Numbered from the stretch's first letter, positions 32,406-43,745 are shown. The stretch: DNA of 64,000 bases from Heterocephalus glaber (GCF_000247695.1 NW_004624748.1:1090501-1154500); one strand, 5' to 3'. The notes: generated from the sequence alone by a model not told the origin. Numbers and translations: made by a program.

Positions 32406-33759
32406 TCACACACTCAGATGTGCTTGGGGCTCACAAGGCTTCACCTCTGCTTTGAACTAAGCGGCCTGTGAGCTCCTTACAAAACAGAAATGTAAGATTT
32501 GGTTATTCCAAGTGTTGAAGCACACTTCCCTAGCACAAATTCAAGGTGAGCACTTTTCACCCAAATGCCAAGTATACAAATGGAAAGGAATGAGGAGCTC
32601 TATTCTCAGTATTTAAAGGGACAGTGCGTAAAGCATAAGGCCCCACAAAAGAAGGAAACCAAGACTGTGACCAGATCCCATCGCTGGCCTTTTAAACTCT
32701 GAATCACAGAACTCACAAAGGGAGGGAGATTCTTGTCCTTTCCCAAACACATTTTTTTCCAGAGTGAAAAAATAACAATGACCAAAGGAAATCCTTTGTG
32801 GGACACTTCCTACCATTTCATAGCTACCATTCAAAAAAAAAAAAAAACACCTCATAGAACTGGGCCACCTCTTCTGGCAAAAGACTCACATTGAGCTTGA
32901 TAAGAGGATCATTTTACATTTCCCGTTGGAGTTATTTTGCAAGTATCTATAGTCACATCTTGGGGCCAGTGTGCCCACCTCATATTTTTGGCTCAAGGAG
33001 CATTTTCTGCGCTAGCTCCCTCACAAAAAGGGTCTGTCACTGCAGGGACAAGCAGACAGAAGTTCAGCCAGTCATTTTTATGAGACCACACACAAGTGCA
33101 GGCCTGCTATTTTATAACTACTCTCACCTTTCAATGAGGTACTTACCAGCAGGAATAAATTCTTGAAAATCAGACTTTTGCACAAAAATGCTAATAATCA
33201 AGAGCCCGTTTGCCACAACTTTGCTTGTAAAAAGCTAGAATGTGTTTCACATCAATCCCAAACTCCCAACCAATTTCCTAAAATGTAAATATACAGCAAA
33301 ACTCTTACATATCTGTATAGAAATAATGAACTATCATGTTAGAGTATAAAATGTTTCAAACACTGCTTTCTCATCAACCACAAATGCATATGTTTGTGAA
33401 CAATGAATAGCTTGGTGCACTGTGGCACCTCTCTTAGCCTAACAGCAATCAGGGCACACGCCCCATTTTGACATCCAGCATGCCTTCCAAAGACCTGCCT
33501 GCCTCTGACTTCCTGCAATTGTATTTAGAATGTAAATCAAGATTATTTCTGTACTCCTTTTCGTTAAATACATTGAGTTTGAGGGTCAAAAATGTAAGTG
33601 TTTTCTATATAATTACTGAGTAAAAAACATTATATTGAGAAATGCATAGGACATAAATTTGGATTTTATAAAAATCAGGAGACATTCTATTGAGAAAATG
33701 TTCCCTGAGGAGACACTGTAGAAAGTCTATCATTTCTTTACCGGGTTTTTATCAGTGTA
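32406..33759. other. Nothing recognised
   Basis: Frames of 66-91 residues on both strands lack domains. An A15-type run lies near 32833. Confidence 0.5.
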
Positions 33760-33761
33760 TG

Positions 33762-33880
33762 CTCACCCTACCCTAAGCCCTGTAAGAGCAGGAATGTATT
33801 TCTGTTTTGGGAAGTCCCCAGGGACTGGAAAGGACCTGACTCATACAATTCATCTTGGCTGAATATATCAGTAAACTTCA
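33762..33880 (+). mobile_element. Possible L2 3' fragment
   Basis: TAAGCCCTGTAAGAGCAGGA and ATGTATTTCTGTTTTGGGAA resemble the sense L2 3' UTR, ending near GGCTGAATATATCA. Confidence 0.5.
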
Positions 33881-33944
33881 GGCAGAGAGAGGGGATGGAT
33901 GGATCACTAACTCCTCATCATTTATGGGGAGCTATTTTGATAAA

Positions 33945-34050
33945 GTCAGGAGGTCTGAGTTTTGAGTCCAGGGCTGGCCACCCACATACTCTCTGAGACT
34001 TGAGCCTCCCTTTCCTGTCTTGTCATTAAATATTCTATAGACCCATTAGT
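33945..34050 (+). repeat. MIR fragment
   Basis: GTCTGAGTTTTGAGTCCAGG and TGAGCCTCCCTTTCCTGTCT are sense MIR core blocks. Confidence 0.6.
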
Positions 34051-34609
34051 TCCATCCGTGTATCTCCACTTCAATTATTAAAAGACAAAATTGCAACAAA
34101 TCTAACTTTGCAAATCTTAATTGCGCATGTTTCTTTGTGTTCTTTTGACATCCCCCAGAACCCAGCCAAGTCCACAGAGGTCCTTGGGTGTGACATAGTC
34201 TGAAAGCATTTAGGGACAGAAAAGAGACATGAAGTACACAAAATGGAAGTGAGGTATTGTGCTGCTGATTGTTTATAGCTAGGCATTTGCCTTATTTGAA
34301 CACAGTCTGAACAGTCACCTGTGATTGACAGACGCTTTCTGGCTATGATTGGCTGAGACTAGACTCTTTGTCACTCCCTAAATTAGGCTTTCAGTTAGTT
34401 TCTGAACTAAATTAGCTTGCAGTTCCTTACATAAGGATTCACCTACAGAGACCCCCTAAGGCCACATTTAGATTGACTTAACAAATTCCAATGGAAATAA
34501 GCCTACTGGAGTCCTCAATGGGAGCGGAAAAAAAGATAGCCTTGCTCCCCACTGGAAGGAAACTGAGCAGGAAACAAAAGAGAAAGAACCCTAGTATCTA
34601 GTTTAGAAA
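34051..34609. other. Nothing recognised
   Basis: No supported feature. CTGATTGGCT-like CCAAT-box-type sequence (TGATTGGCTGAG near 34347) is present without promoter context. Confidence 0.5.
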
Positions 34610-34985
34610 GTGAGGAATCACCTTCCCTGGGGCACTTGTTACAGCACACTAGACAGTGTGATGATGTTCAAAACAAAACAACAGTCTCGGAAGTGGCATG
34701 CCATGTTCCAGGAGCTCCGTCCACATTCTTTGGAACCACATTCCTGCCTGCAGACAAAAGCAGGCCGGGCTTTCCGGCAAAGAGTCACAAAGCTGTGGTT
34801 TCCCCTGAAGTGTCACCCAGCCCAGAAAAGCTGAGTTTCCTGTACGTGTGTCACCAGCTGCCTGTGCCAGAGGCTCCCCATGTAGTAAATACAATTTAGA
34901 TGTCAGCAGCGGCTACACCTGGCATATGTGCTGGGGAAAAGGCCCTAACACACAGCACGAGGAGATGAGTCCTCGCCCCTCTGCT
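34610..34985. other. Repeat-free, CpG-retaining segment
   Basis: This stretch is richer in GC than its surroundings, keeps about eight CpG dinucleotides (for example in GGCCGGGCTTTCCGGC and GTACGTGTGTC) and matches no repeat I know. Overlapping frames on both strands show no domain. It may be a conserved non-coding element or an old exon relic; the sequence alone does not decide. Confidence 0.4.
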
Positions 34986-34994
34986 CAAGATGGA

Positions 34995-35150
34995 GACAGA
35001 CATCAAAAGGAGAGTCCAATTTTTGCAGATAAGGAAACTGAGGCTTAGAGAGATTGAGTGACTCGCTTTAGCTAAAGGTCATACAGCCAGGACATAGAAG
35101 AAGCAAGACAGAACACCCACAGCCTGGGCCCAGAACTCAGTCTCTCACCA
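34995..35150 (-). repeat. MIR SINE
   Basis: TTGCAGATAAGGAAACTGAG, GCTTAGAGAGATTGAGTGAC and GGTCATACAGCCAGGACATA are a well-preserved antisense MIR. Confidence 0.85.
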
Positions 35151-35469
35151 CCAGACTTCATTTGCATGAGACTGGGCTTGCCATAAGGTGTGGCACAACT
35201 TCCACCCCTTCTGCTCCCCAAGGGAGCCACCCCTTCAGTAATGTTTGAGCCCTTACATTGCGCCATAGTATTCAGATATGCTCTCCTCTCTTCTATTGTA
35301 AAATGTGCTGCTGCTACACAGTACTCTTCTAGTTCCAGTCCAAAGTCTGTCTTTCCATCACGGCCAAAGCGCTTAGAAAAGTTTGCAACATTATTTTCTC
35401 ACCTGCTACTCATTCCTCTACCCCCATCACCCACACCTGAACATCAAGAAGCCTCTGACCTGAACAAGG

Positions 35470-36260
35470 TCACCTACATTCCCCTGTGTTGCTAAGTAGG
35501 CACTTTTTTCCAGTTATGATTTTACTTGATTTCTCAGTCCCTTTTATGCATTCAATCATGACCTTGTTCTTGAAACTTGCTCTTCATTGGGCAGCCTTGC
35601 CTGGCTCTTTTCCCATCTGCCTCCTTTCCTCCCAGCTCTCCGTCTGCCTAGCCCAGTCAGCTTTGATTCCCTCCAGACTTGCCCATCTAGTGAATGATGG
35701 TATTTCTCAGGATTTCCTTTCTTCTTCACCCAGAAATTCTCCACGAAGAATTTCACTAACTCTTAGGTCTTTTATATTTGTATGTAAGGGAGTCTTAAAT
35801 ATTTAGCCCCTGCCCTGTTTCACATTCTGGGCATTTGCTTTCCTTATTCAGCCAGCCAATGGTCCATCCTCACCACCAGCAGACACAGGCCTCCTCTGAC
35901 TTGGCTAGGTTGACTTTTTCTGTCTCATTTCTCTACCTAATAACCCAGCCTTTCTGAGCTATTGACTCTTCCTCTTCAGGAGCCACTGTCCCCCCTTTTA
36001 GTTAATGTAGCTCTTCTTTTCTATGGATCACACTCTTCTTTCAGCTCTTCTTGCAGAAGTGAGAAGAGTGTTTGCCCATTGGGCCTGAGTGAGCTGCATA
36101 CTTCCTCCATCACTGTATTGCAATGGCCTATTTATTTCCTCTATATCCTCAAGACTTGAGGTTTTCTATTTAATTCCCAATAACTAATCTAATTCTTGAT
36201 TCTGACATTATACACACTCAATATACATTGGTCAAGTAAATGAAGAATAAAAGTATGAAT
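35470..36260 (+). mobile_element. Possible L2 fragment
   Basis: Pyrimidine-rich sequence (for example GACCTTGTTCTTGAAACTTG and CTGCCTCCTTTCCTCCCAGC) has the texture of sense L2 ORF2, and the + frame at 35486-35806 overlaps it. No clear motif remains. Confidence 0.35.
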
Positions 36261-37628
36261 GAATAGGAATGGTGGCATCACTTAATCTGATTTCAGGACA
36301 TTCTTAAGTCTAATGAGTCCATAGTGCCAGGACTCTGCAGCATGATGTACTGGCTATGACCCACAAGCAGTGTCTCTTGTCCAGTCCTCTTTGTCTACTA
36401 TTGCCAATAGCTACTCCTAAAAACTGAAACTAATTTCTATCTCCTGACCCCCATCCACACCAACCACTTTGATCATCAAGACATTCACCATTAGCCAGAT
36501 TCTAATCATTGATGAGCATATTCTTACCATATTCTCCTGTCACTGCTGATGCTAATGACCAATGCTTGTCACCAACTGCATAGGCATGGGCTGGCTCAAC
36601 GCATTGAGCACTATGGGTTTACTTAGCTACTACTTGCCCTTTTTTCAGTCCAAAGGGAATTTTCTCTCTGGAAGGCCTGGCACACTGTATCTCTGGATCC
36701 AAATAAGCAGCCTCTGACTTTGTGTGTGTGTGCACATGCCTGTTAAGCCACCACCCCAGGAAAATCCAGCCTCTTTCACTCCATTGGGACCTTTTGGGGA
36801 ATGTGCCAACGTGAACCTGCTCCTTTTTTACCAAGCCTGTTCCAAGCTCAGTTTGCCCAAATGTGTCATGGGTGTAGAAAAATGCAGACATTTCTACTTA
36901 TCGTGTAGATGTTTCCAGTTACTGTCATGTTTGTGAGTAGAAAATATAAGGGTGTCTCACTGACCCTCCATTCACTTTTACCCTGATGCTTGCTGACACA
37001 TAAACTCTGGCTGATCTTTTCCTTCAAGTTTACCATTTCTTTCCCTGAACCCTTACAATTCCCAAAGGTGTTCTTCAGGTGCAGTTGTGACTTCAGAATA
37101 AGTGCAGTTGACTCACCTAACTGGAGCTTTGTGAGGATTACTCAAAGGCTGGACAGAGCCCTCTGCACAACCCCCTTCAGTGCTGGTCAAGCCAGTGACT
37201 CACTCGGGTCTCAGGAAAGGTACCTGTCCTGTCCCTTCACACCCGAGGATCCTCCAGAGAAGACCCCAACTGCTGCTCTGAGGGATGAAGCAATAGAAGC
37301 CCGATCCTTCTTTGTTTCTTAGCCAAAAGTTTCTAGAAGTGCAAAACACTATTTGATATGACTTTTATTGCTCACCAACCAAAAATTTGTCCAGAGCATC
37401 TGTGATTTGAAACAGGTCTTTAGCAATTTACCATGTCAAAATGACTTCCTCAGAAGTGTATTTTATTTATTTACTATTATCACCTTTGTTTATCCATTTA
37501 TCAATCATATTTATTTATCATAGATATTTGTGTGTCTTCCCTTTGCTCTATGGCAGTCTTTGAGATACACAACAAGGACCCCAAGAGAAAAACAAGACTT
37601 GACCTTGTCCTCAAATTGCTCTGCATGT
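36261..37628. other. Nothing recognised
   Basis: Frames of 70-110 residues at 36619-36891 (-), 36724-36936 (+) and 36990-37322 (+) show no domain. A short GT run lies at about 36721. Confidence 0.5.
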
Positions 37629-38035
37629 TTACCAGTTCACTAGGGCTGCCATAGCAAAATATCACAGACTGGGTGGATTACATTATAGAATCTTACTGTG
37701 TAAGAGTTGTAAAGGTTGGAAGTCCAAGATCAAGGTGTTAGCAGGTTTGGTTTCCTTTTAGGCTGCTCCTTGGTTTGCAGATGGCTGCCTTCTCACAGAT
37801 GGCTCTTGGTTTGCAGATGGTATCTTCTCAGGTTTTTCCCTGTGTGCATGCACCCTTAGGGTCTTTTCATTTCCTTTTAAAGTCATCAGTCCTATTGGAT
37901 TACGGTTCCACCCTAAAGGCTTCATTCGAACCTCGTCACCATTCTGAAGGCTTTATCTATAAATTTATTTACATCCCAAGGTACTAGGACTTGGGGTTTC
38001 AACATAGGAATTTGAGGACAGAGGAATACAATTTA
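37629..38035 (-). mobile_element. MLT1-type LTR
   Basis: CACTAGGGCTGCCATAGCAA, AATATCACAGACTGGGTGGA, GGTTGGAAGTCCAAGATCAA, GGTGTTAGCAGGTTTGGTTT and CAGTCCTATTGGATTACGG are antisense MLT1 blocks in order. The far end, GGGTTTCAACATAGGAATTT, is also characteristic. A 35-bp tandem duplication sits inside. Confidence 0.9.
37769..37838. repeat. 35-bp tandem duplication inside the LTR
   Basis: CTTGGTTTGCAGATGG at 37769 recurs at 37804, and the following CTTCTCA-containing sequence partly repeats. Only one such block is expected in the LTR. Confidence 0.75.
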
Positions 38036-38039
38036 GGTC

Positions 38040-38390
38040 AGAGAGGAAGAGGAATTAACAAATGTTTAAATTAATCATGTCAAGAATGGTTAGAGGAGAC
38101 ATAGGGTGATTCTGAAGCCTGGAAAAAGATACCTAACATTGCCTAGGTGAGGGTATAGAGCAATCAAGAAAGGCTTCCAGGAGAAAGATGTGGAGCCCAC
38201 ACTGAATAAAGGCAGCATATACAGAGATCCAGAGGCAGGAAGAACACAAGCCAGGAAATTAATCCAGTTTGACTAAAACAAAGAGTAAAAGAAAGTGAGA
38301 GCAACTGAGACTAAAGAGAAAGGCAGAGCCAGCAGGAGTGCCACATGAAGGAGATTAGACTCTTTCCTACAGCAATGTGTGTTAGTAAAA
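38040..38390 (-). mobile_element. L2 LINE fragment
   Basis: CAAGAAAGGCTTCCAGGAGA, TCCAGAGGCAGGAAGAACAC and GGCAGAGCCAGCAGGAGTGC resemble antisense L2 ORF2 in the usual order. Confidence 0.5.
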
Positions 38391-38422
38391 AAAAAAGTAT
38401 GCTGGGTGGGTGCAGGTAATGA

Positions 38423-38476
38423 CTTTATAATAGATGGCAGCTTTATAATAGATGTGGGCTTTATAATAGATCACAG
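38423..38476. repeat. 18-bp minisatellite, three units
   Basis: CTTTATAATAGATGGCAG, CTTTATAATAGATGTGGG and CTTTATAATAGATCACAG follow one another without gaps at 38423, 38441 and 38459. The first 13 bases of each unit are identical. Confidence 0.95.
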
Positions 38477-39214
38477 CAAGACTATGATATAGTAGTTTAT
38501 AACAGTCTGGGAAAGAGTATTTTGGCTCAGTTTTAGAGTTTCTAGTCCATGATCCACTGACCTTATTGCTTTTGGCCTATGATTGCACATCTAGGTGGGA
38601 GCACAAGGCAGAGCCAAATAGATCACCTCACATCCAGGAAACAAAAGAGAGGAAGAGATCAGAATCCCACAATCCCCTTTAGAAGAGGCTGATAAGACTA
38701 CTCATGCCAGTGGTGATAGGGACCTAAAGTAACACATAAACAGGGGCAGAGAGGGAGGGGCCATTTAGCAATGAAACTGAAGCCAGGACAGGAGGCATCC
38801 TGAAGAAGAACATGCAGAGTAAATAGAACAGAGGTCCAGGAGGGAACTATACAGAAGGAACCTTAGAAAGGCCTAGAAAACAGCACTGTCCTTGGGGCTG
38901 CCAATGACATGGATTGTAAATACAAGAGGAAAAGATGTGGAACTGTAGAAAATCCTTCTAAAAAGGGCAGTTTCCACAACAGCTAACACGGGGGAGTCTA
39001 ACTCATACCCACCAGGTATTCACATTCTTCCAGAGAAGTGATCCATATAGGTTTGGGGGTAGAATAGACACCAATTTAAAATTAGAAAACCCTAAGAAAG
39101 TAAAGCAACATCATAGATGGGATGGATCTGACTTGCAAAACTGAATTTGAAGGAGAAGATACTGCCTCGGAGACAGAAAGGAGAACAATGAAGACAATGT
39201 AAGATTATGGTTGA
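38477..39214. other. Purine-rich DNA, nothing firm
   Basis: Parts have an antisense L2 texture, but no block is convincing. Confidence 0.4.
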
Positions 39215-39217
39215 TGG

Positions 39218-39568
39218 TTGCTGTGGTTTCCATCTTGAGTGTTATCTGAAGGCTCATGTGTTCAAGACTTGGTCGCCAGTTTGGCACTATTGGAAGATGA
39301 CAGAAACTTTAATAGAAGGCAGGATCTACTGAGAGGTCTTCAGGTCTCTGGGGGAAGCCCTTCCAGGGAATTGTGGGACTTGACTCTCCTTCTCTCTGTT
39401 GTTTCTTAAACCTGAAGTGAACTGTTTTGCTGTTGTGATGCCACAGACCAAAGCAATGGACCCAATAGATTGTGTACTGGAACTTCTAAAACTGTGAGCA
39501 AAACAAAACTTTTCTCTATAAATTTATTATCTAGTATTTGTTATAGTAACAGAAAGTTGACTAACACA
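39218..39568 (+). mobile_element. MaLR-type solo LTR
   Basis: TGCTGTGGTTTCCATCTTGA, GGCTCATGTGTTCAAGACTT, CTAAAACTGTGAGCAAAACA and the terminal AAGTTGACTAACACA preserve the MaLR LTR order. Target duplications are not visible. Confidence 0.75.
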
Positions 39569-39971
39569 AGTGTAGTAATGCACTGCTCTCTCTGGAGAGG
39601 ATTATTCATCATACCTCACTGATTTCAGGCTGGGCCAGTGAATTGTTAAGAATCTTTATGTGCTCATCCACAATCTCTTTTTTCCCCTTGGCACAAAAGT
39701 GAGCACATTCCTTTGTCAGCCTGCAGCCCAGAATGAAGAGGACATAGGACAGATGTAGAGCCAACCTACAGAGAACATGAAGCATGAGTGTGAAAGACAC
39801 CTGCACCATGGTAAACCACTGACTTGTGGGATTGGTTAGTGACCACACTCACTGGATTAGTGTGCCCATGGAAGCCAAGGAGACAGGTTCCTGAAGGAAC
39901 CACAGTGCACACTGTCAGTGCACTGCTGCTGATGAGTTGTTTCAACTTTTGGGTGTCTGAAAAGGTCTTTA

Positions 39972-40083
39972 CTTTGTCTACATTTTTTTTTTGGTACCAG
40001 GGATTGAACTTGGGACCTTGCGCTTACAAGGCAGGCAATGGAACCACTAAGCTAAATCCCTGGCCCCTTTGTCTACATTTTTT
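39972..40083 (-). mobile_element. Young ID-like SINE with perfect target-site duplications
   Basis: Body 39989-40066. GGTACCAGGGATTGAACTTG, GGACCTTGCGCTTACAAGGC and CCACTAAGCTAAATCCCTGG are the family sequence in complement. CTTTGTCTACATTTTTT occurs at 39972-39988 and 40067-40083 without mismatch. Confidence 0.93.
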
Positions 40084-40149
40084 AAGATGCTTTTGTGGAG
40101 TACCATCAACCCACTGCATCTGCAATTTTCATACCTGTATATTCAACCA

Positions 40150-40595
40150 GCTGCAAACTGGAAATACGGGGGCAGGTATTGTGTCAACTTGAGGAAGAGA
40201 AGCTCAGCTACATTGACTCAGCAATTCCATACCCTAGGGTGTGTAAAACCCACCCAAAGGTGGCTTGTCACCTGGATGGTATAAAGGAGAAATGAAGAAG
40301 GACAGATCTGCTTCTGTTTCTTCACCTTAGATGTCATCTCTTGGCTTCAAATGCAGACTCTTCAGCCTTCCATCGCAGACCCATTGGCCTTCTGATATGG
40401 ACTTGCACAGGACATTGCAGTGAGCTCCAGACCTTCAACTGAATCTTTCAGTCTCCAACATGCGTACAGTCCCTCTACACTCTTCCTCATCCAACTCTGT
40501 GGGTGGCCATTGTAATCCAATCTTGTAAATCCTTGTATATTTGTATGTCTTGTGTTATATCTGTTTCTCTAGTAAGCACTGACTGACACAGGGAG
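40150..40595 (+). mobile_element. LTR-like fossil
   Basis: TATTGTGTCAACTTGAGGAA at the start, TATCTGTTTCTCTAGTAAGC and GCACTGACTGACACAG at the end, and a GGTATAAAGG TATA-like motif near 40278 are consistent with an old LTR related to the one at 32035. Middle regions are diverged. Confidence 0.55.
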
Positions 40596-40629
40596 GTAAT
40601 TGCATCTGTATTGAACATGTACTTGTCAT

Positions 40630-40845
40630 TATAACCTAAACAGCACAGCAACTATTTACATAGAATTGTATGGAGTTTTACAAGTAACCTAGAGATTTAA
40701 AATATAGAAGAGGATGTCCATAAATAACACCCAAATACTACACCATTTATACAAGGAAGTTAAGCGTTCACCAGTTTGGGTACCCATAGGGGGTCCACAA
40801 ACCACCCCTCATGGATAATGATAAATCACTGTATAGAATTCTGCT
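40630..40845 (+). mobile_element. Tigger-like (MER2-type) DNA transposon 3' part
   Basis: CAACTATTTACATAGAATTG, GTAACCTAGAGATTTAAAAT, AGAGGATGTCCATAAATAAC and ACTACACCATTTATACAAGG match in order the 3' half of a common Tigger-derived element, followed by a decayed GGGTACCCATAGGGGGTCC terminus. Confidence 0.75.
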
Positions 40846-41134
40846 TTGATAGATTTGTTTGTTTTTCTGGTTTCCCAATTACTCCACTCATTTTGTTTGT
40901 ATGCTAAATTTCTTTGCATGTTTGGTAATTTTTTATTGTATACCATGTAATTTTTACTTTGTTGCTGAATATTTTTGTATTTCTATAAGTATTCTTATAG
41001 TTTTTTCTGATACACAGTTATATTACTTGTAAAAGAACAGCTGGTCATTTTGAATCCTGTTTTTATGGTTTGCTAGGACCGGAGCAGTGCACAGGGCTCA
41101 GTCTACAGCTAGCACTACTGACGACAAATTTTTG

Positions 41135-41335
41135 CTTTCTCCTTTTCTTTTTGTACTGAGAATTGAACCTAGAAACTTTGCACTAGGGTACTTTTCCAGC
41201 TCCTTTTTTTTTTTTTTTTTTTTAGGCAGAGTCTCACTAAGTTGCCCAACTTGAGCTTCAACTTGCTGTCCTGCTTCAGCCTCACCTCCCAGAATGCTGA
41301 AATTACAGGTGTTCCTACCACATCGGCTCAATTTT
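41135..41335 (-). mobile_element. Dimeric B1-ID SINE
   Basis: The + strand shows an ID complement (TTGTACTGAGAATTGAACCT, AGAAACTTTGCACTAGGGTA), a T23 linker (41201-41223) and a B1 complement (GGCAGAGTCTCACTAAGTTG, CCTGCTTCAGCCTCACCTCC, GAATGCTGAAATTACAGGTG). On the minus strand this is B1, A-linker, ID. The long A linker is striking for a decayed element. Confidence 0.85.
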
Positions 41336-41730
41336 TCTGAGTACTGTACCTAATGCCCCTGTGTCTTGGGTTTCTCCAGTCTGACCAGTGTGAACAGACA
41401 CTATTTCTGGCCCCGTGTCTCTCTAATACCGCTTGCCCCTAGCCTCAGGAAGTTTCCTCATGTTCAGATCCTTGTCAGTGCTCAATGCTCCAGAGAAAGA
41501 ATATGCAGTGTCTCCTCTCTTCTCTGTCCTCTGAACTCTAGTGGCCATGGCTCCCTGGTCCCTGCTCAACTCTTGCTATTCAATTTGAGGAACCTGCCAG
41601 TCCCCTCCTGTGCTCTTCTTACCTGTGTCACAGCCTGAAAAGTCTCTGAAAGCAGTGAGCTGTGCAAGTCCCAGAAACATTTGTCTACTTATCTACTCAA
41701 TAAACTTGTAAGTTTTTAATAAAAGAGACT

Positions 41731-41851
41731 ATGGTATTCCATTGCATAAATATACCACAGTGCATTTATACATTCTATTTTTGGTAGATATTTATGCTGT
41801 CTCCAATTAGGATGGTAAGTAAGTAAGTAGTAGTGCCACTGTGAATAGCCC
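41731..41851 (-). repeat. L1-derived 121-bp segment, first copy
   Basis: It matches 43438-43558 at about 113 of 121 positions without gaps, beginning ATGGTATTCCATTGCATAAA. The content is the antisense ORF2-end region of an old L1, but both copies share the non-consensus string TTTATGCTGTCTCCAATTAG. Confidence 0.85.
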
Positions 41852-42604
41852 CTTTGGCCATTCTGTTTCTGGGATGATACCTAACAAGGAATAGGTGATT
41901 CTCAAGTAATTTTGCTGAGACGAACAAATCTCTTCTACATTCCTTTATTCTATTTGCTTCTCAAGAGAATTCCAGAAGGTGGACAGATCAATACACTTTT
42001 ATTCTGCTGTATTTAGAATTAAAAGTCAAATATGTTATTTTTTTCTTTCTCTTCTCTTCAAAGCTAAAAACAGATGTTTTAACATCCTGAGGAAGCCCTA
42101 ATAAAGAAAAATCCTTAAAATGAGAACATTATAATATCACAAGGAATGGATAAATATAAAAATAAAATTTTCTGCTACCAAAAATCCAAATCTATGGAGA
42201 TAGAAGTAACAAGAGGAAACAGAAATAACATTACTATCATCCACAGTCATTTCCCAGAATGTTTTCAAAGACTGGCAAGATTTCTAATGACTGATAAAAA
42301 ATAATTACTAAACACCACTGTCCACTAAAAAGTTTGGCAAAAGCAATTACTTTCCATCATGTCTTACCTACAAGTAACCAAAGGAAAATAAGTCTTGATT
42401 TGCTTTTAAAACATTTTCTCTTCAGAGCAATGGTAGATCCATAGATTTTATGTCCTTTCTGCTGCCTTATATCACCACTGTCAATTTCTCATAGAAAAAT
42501 AGAAAACAGGGACAAAACTAACATTTGAAGTCAGATGGAGGATGTTTAAAGTCCTGCCCAGCCATTTATCATATGTGCCATATTGAAAAAAAAAAACAAA
42601 CCTC

Positions 42605-42960
42605 AATTCTTGTTAGTTTTCTGAGGCTGCTGTAACAAAATCTAGACTGAGCAATTTAAACAACAGACATTATTTTCTCACATTTCTGGCGACTCAGAAA
42701 TCTAAGACCAAGGTGTTGGCAGGTTAGCTTTCTATTGAGATCTCTCTCCTTGACTTGCAGATGACCACCTTCTACTTCTCACTGGGTCCTAATGTGGTCA
42801 TCATTTTGCCTGTATCCTTACCTTTTCTTTGTGAAGGACACCAGTCATATAGGATTAAGGCCTACCTTAACAACTTCATCTTAATCACTTCTTTCAAAGT
42901 CCTGACTCCAAGTACACTCACGTTCTGGGAGGCAGGGCTTGGACATTAATAAATTTGAGG
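42605..42960 (-). mobile_element. MLT1-type LTR
   Basis: TGTTAGTTTTCTGAGGCTGC, TTATTTTCTCACATTTCTGG, CCAAGGTGTTGGCAGGTTAG and GGACACCAGTCATATAGGAT are antisense MLT1 blocks in order. Confidence 0.85.
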
Positions 42961-43165
42961 AGGACACAAGGCTCAAAGTGACATCTTTCCAAGAAAAAGG
43001 AAGAGAAAACAATAGTTGGCTTGAAAGTTTATGTTTCGAATATAGACATTTTTCACCTTTATTGAAGTAACACAGATTTTGAAAATACAGATGGTAAACT
43101 TATACAGCTCCATTAGTTTTTATGAAGTAAACATATTCAGATTAACTTCCAAACAATTAAAGAAA

Positions 43166-43258
43166 CAAACCCAGGGCTGGGTGTGTAGCTCAGAGGTAAG
43201 GTGCCTTCCTAGCATGTGTAAGGACCTGGGTTCAGTCCCGACAAACAAGCAAACCCAG
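43166..43258 (+). mobile_element. Classical ID SINE, older copy
   Basis: GGGCTGGGTGTGTAGCTCAG, AGGTAAGGTGCCTTCCTAGC and ACCTGGGTTCAGTCCC form box A, middle and box B of an ordinary ID element, different from the young family at 2361 in the middle part. CAAACCCAG at 43166-43174 and 43250-43258 gives a short target duplication. Confidence 0.85.
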
Positions 43259-43289
43259 AGCTCCCTTTTGCCCATTTCTGTAGGAGTAA

Positions 43290-43745
43290 TCACTAGCCTA
43301 ATTTCTAACAGGACAGGCTAATGGTGTTTATTTTTGTACATATATTTTTGTGTATGGCTTTTCTTACTCAGTATAATATTCATGTGAGTTGTTCATTGTG
43401 TTGAATAGCATTGTAGTTAGTTGATTCTCATTGCTATATGGTATTCCATTGCATAAATATACCACAGTGCATTTATACACTCTATTGTTGGTAGATATTT
43501 ATGCTGTCTCCAATTAGGACAGTAAGTAAATATGTAATAGTACCACTGTGAATAGCCCTGAACCTGTCTTTCTTGAACATATACACATAGTTTTGTGTTC
43601 ATCACATCTGAGAGGGGAATTGCCGAGTCACAAGGCATGCATATGCCCAACATTCTAGCTATTGTCAAACATTCTCTAAAGCAGTAGAATGAAGCTATAC
43701 TCCTATCAGAAGTGTATTAGAATTGTATTTACTCCACAAAAGGCT
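43290..43745 (-). mobile_element. L1M ORF2-end fragment
   Basis: The + strand has the antisense L1 order: GGCTTTTCTTACTCAGTATA, CATTGCTATATGGTATTCC, GTACCACTGTGAATAGCCCT and GGAATTGCCGAGTCACAAGG. A minus-strand frame at 43417-43668 retains the relic MEYHIAMRIN of the conserved ORF2 end. It contains the second copy of the 121-bp segment (43438-43558). Confidence 0.75.

Noticed and set aside
38423..38476. CRISPR-like array
   Set aside because: Units are contiguous 18-bp repeats with no unique spacers, in a rodent nuclear context.
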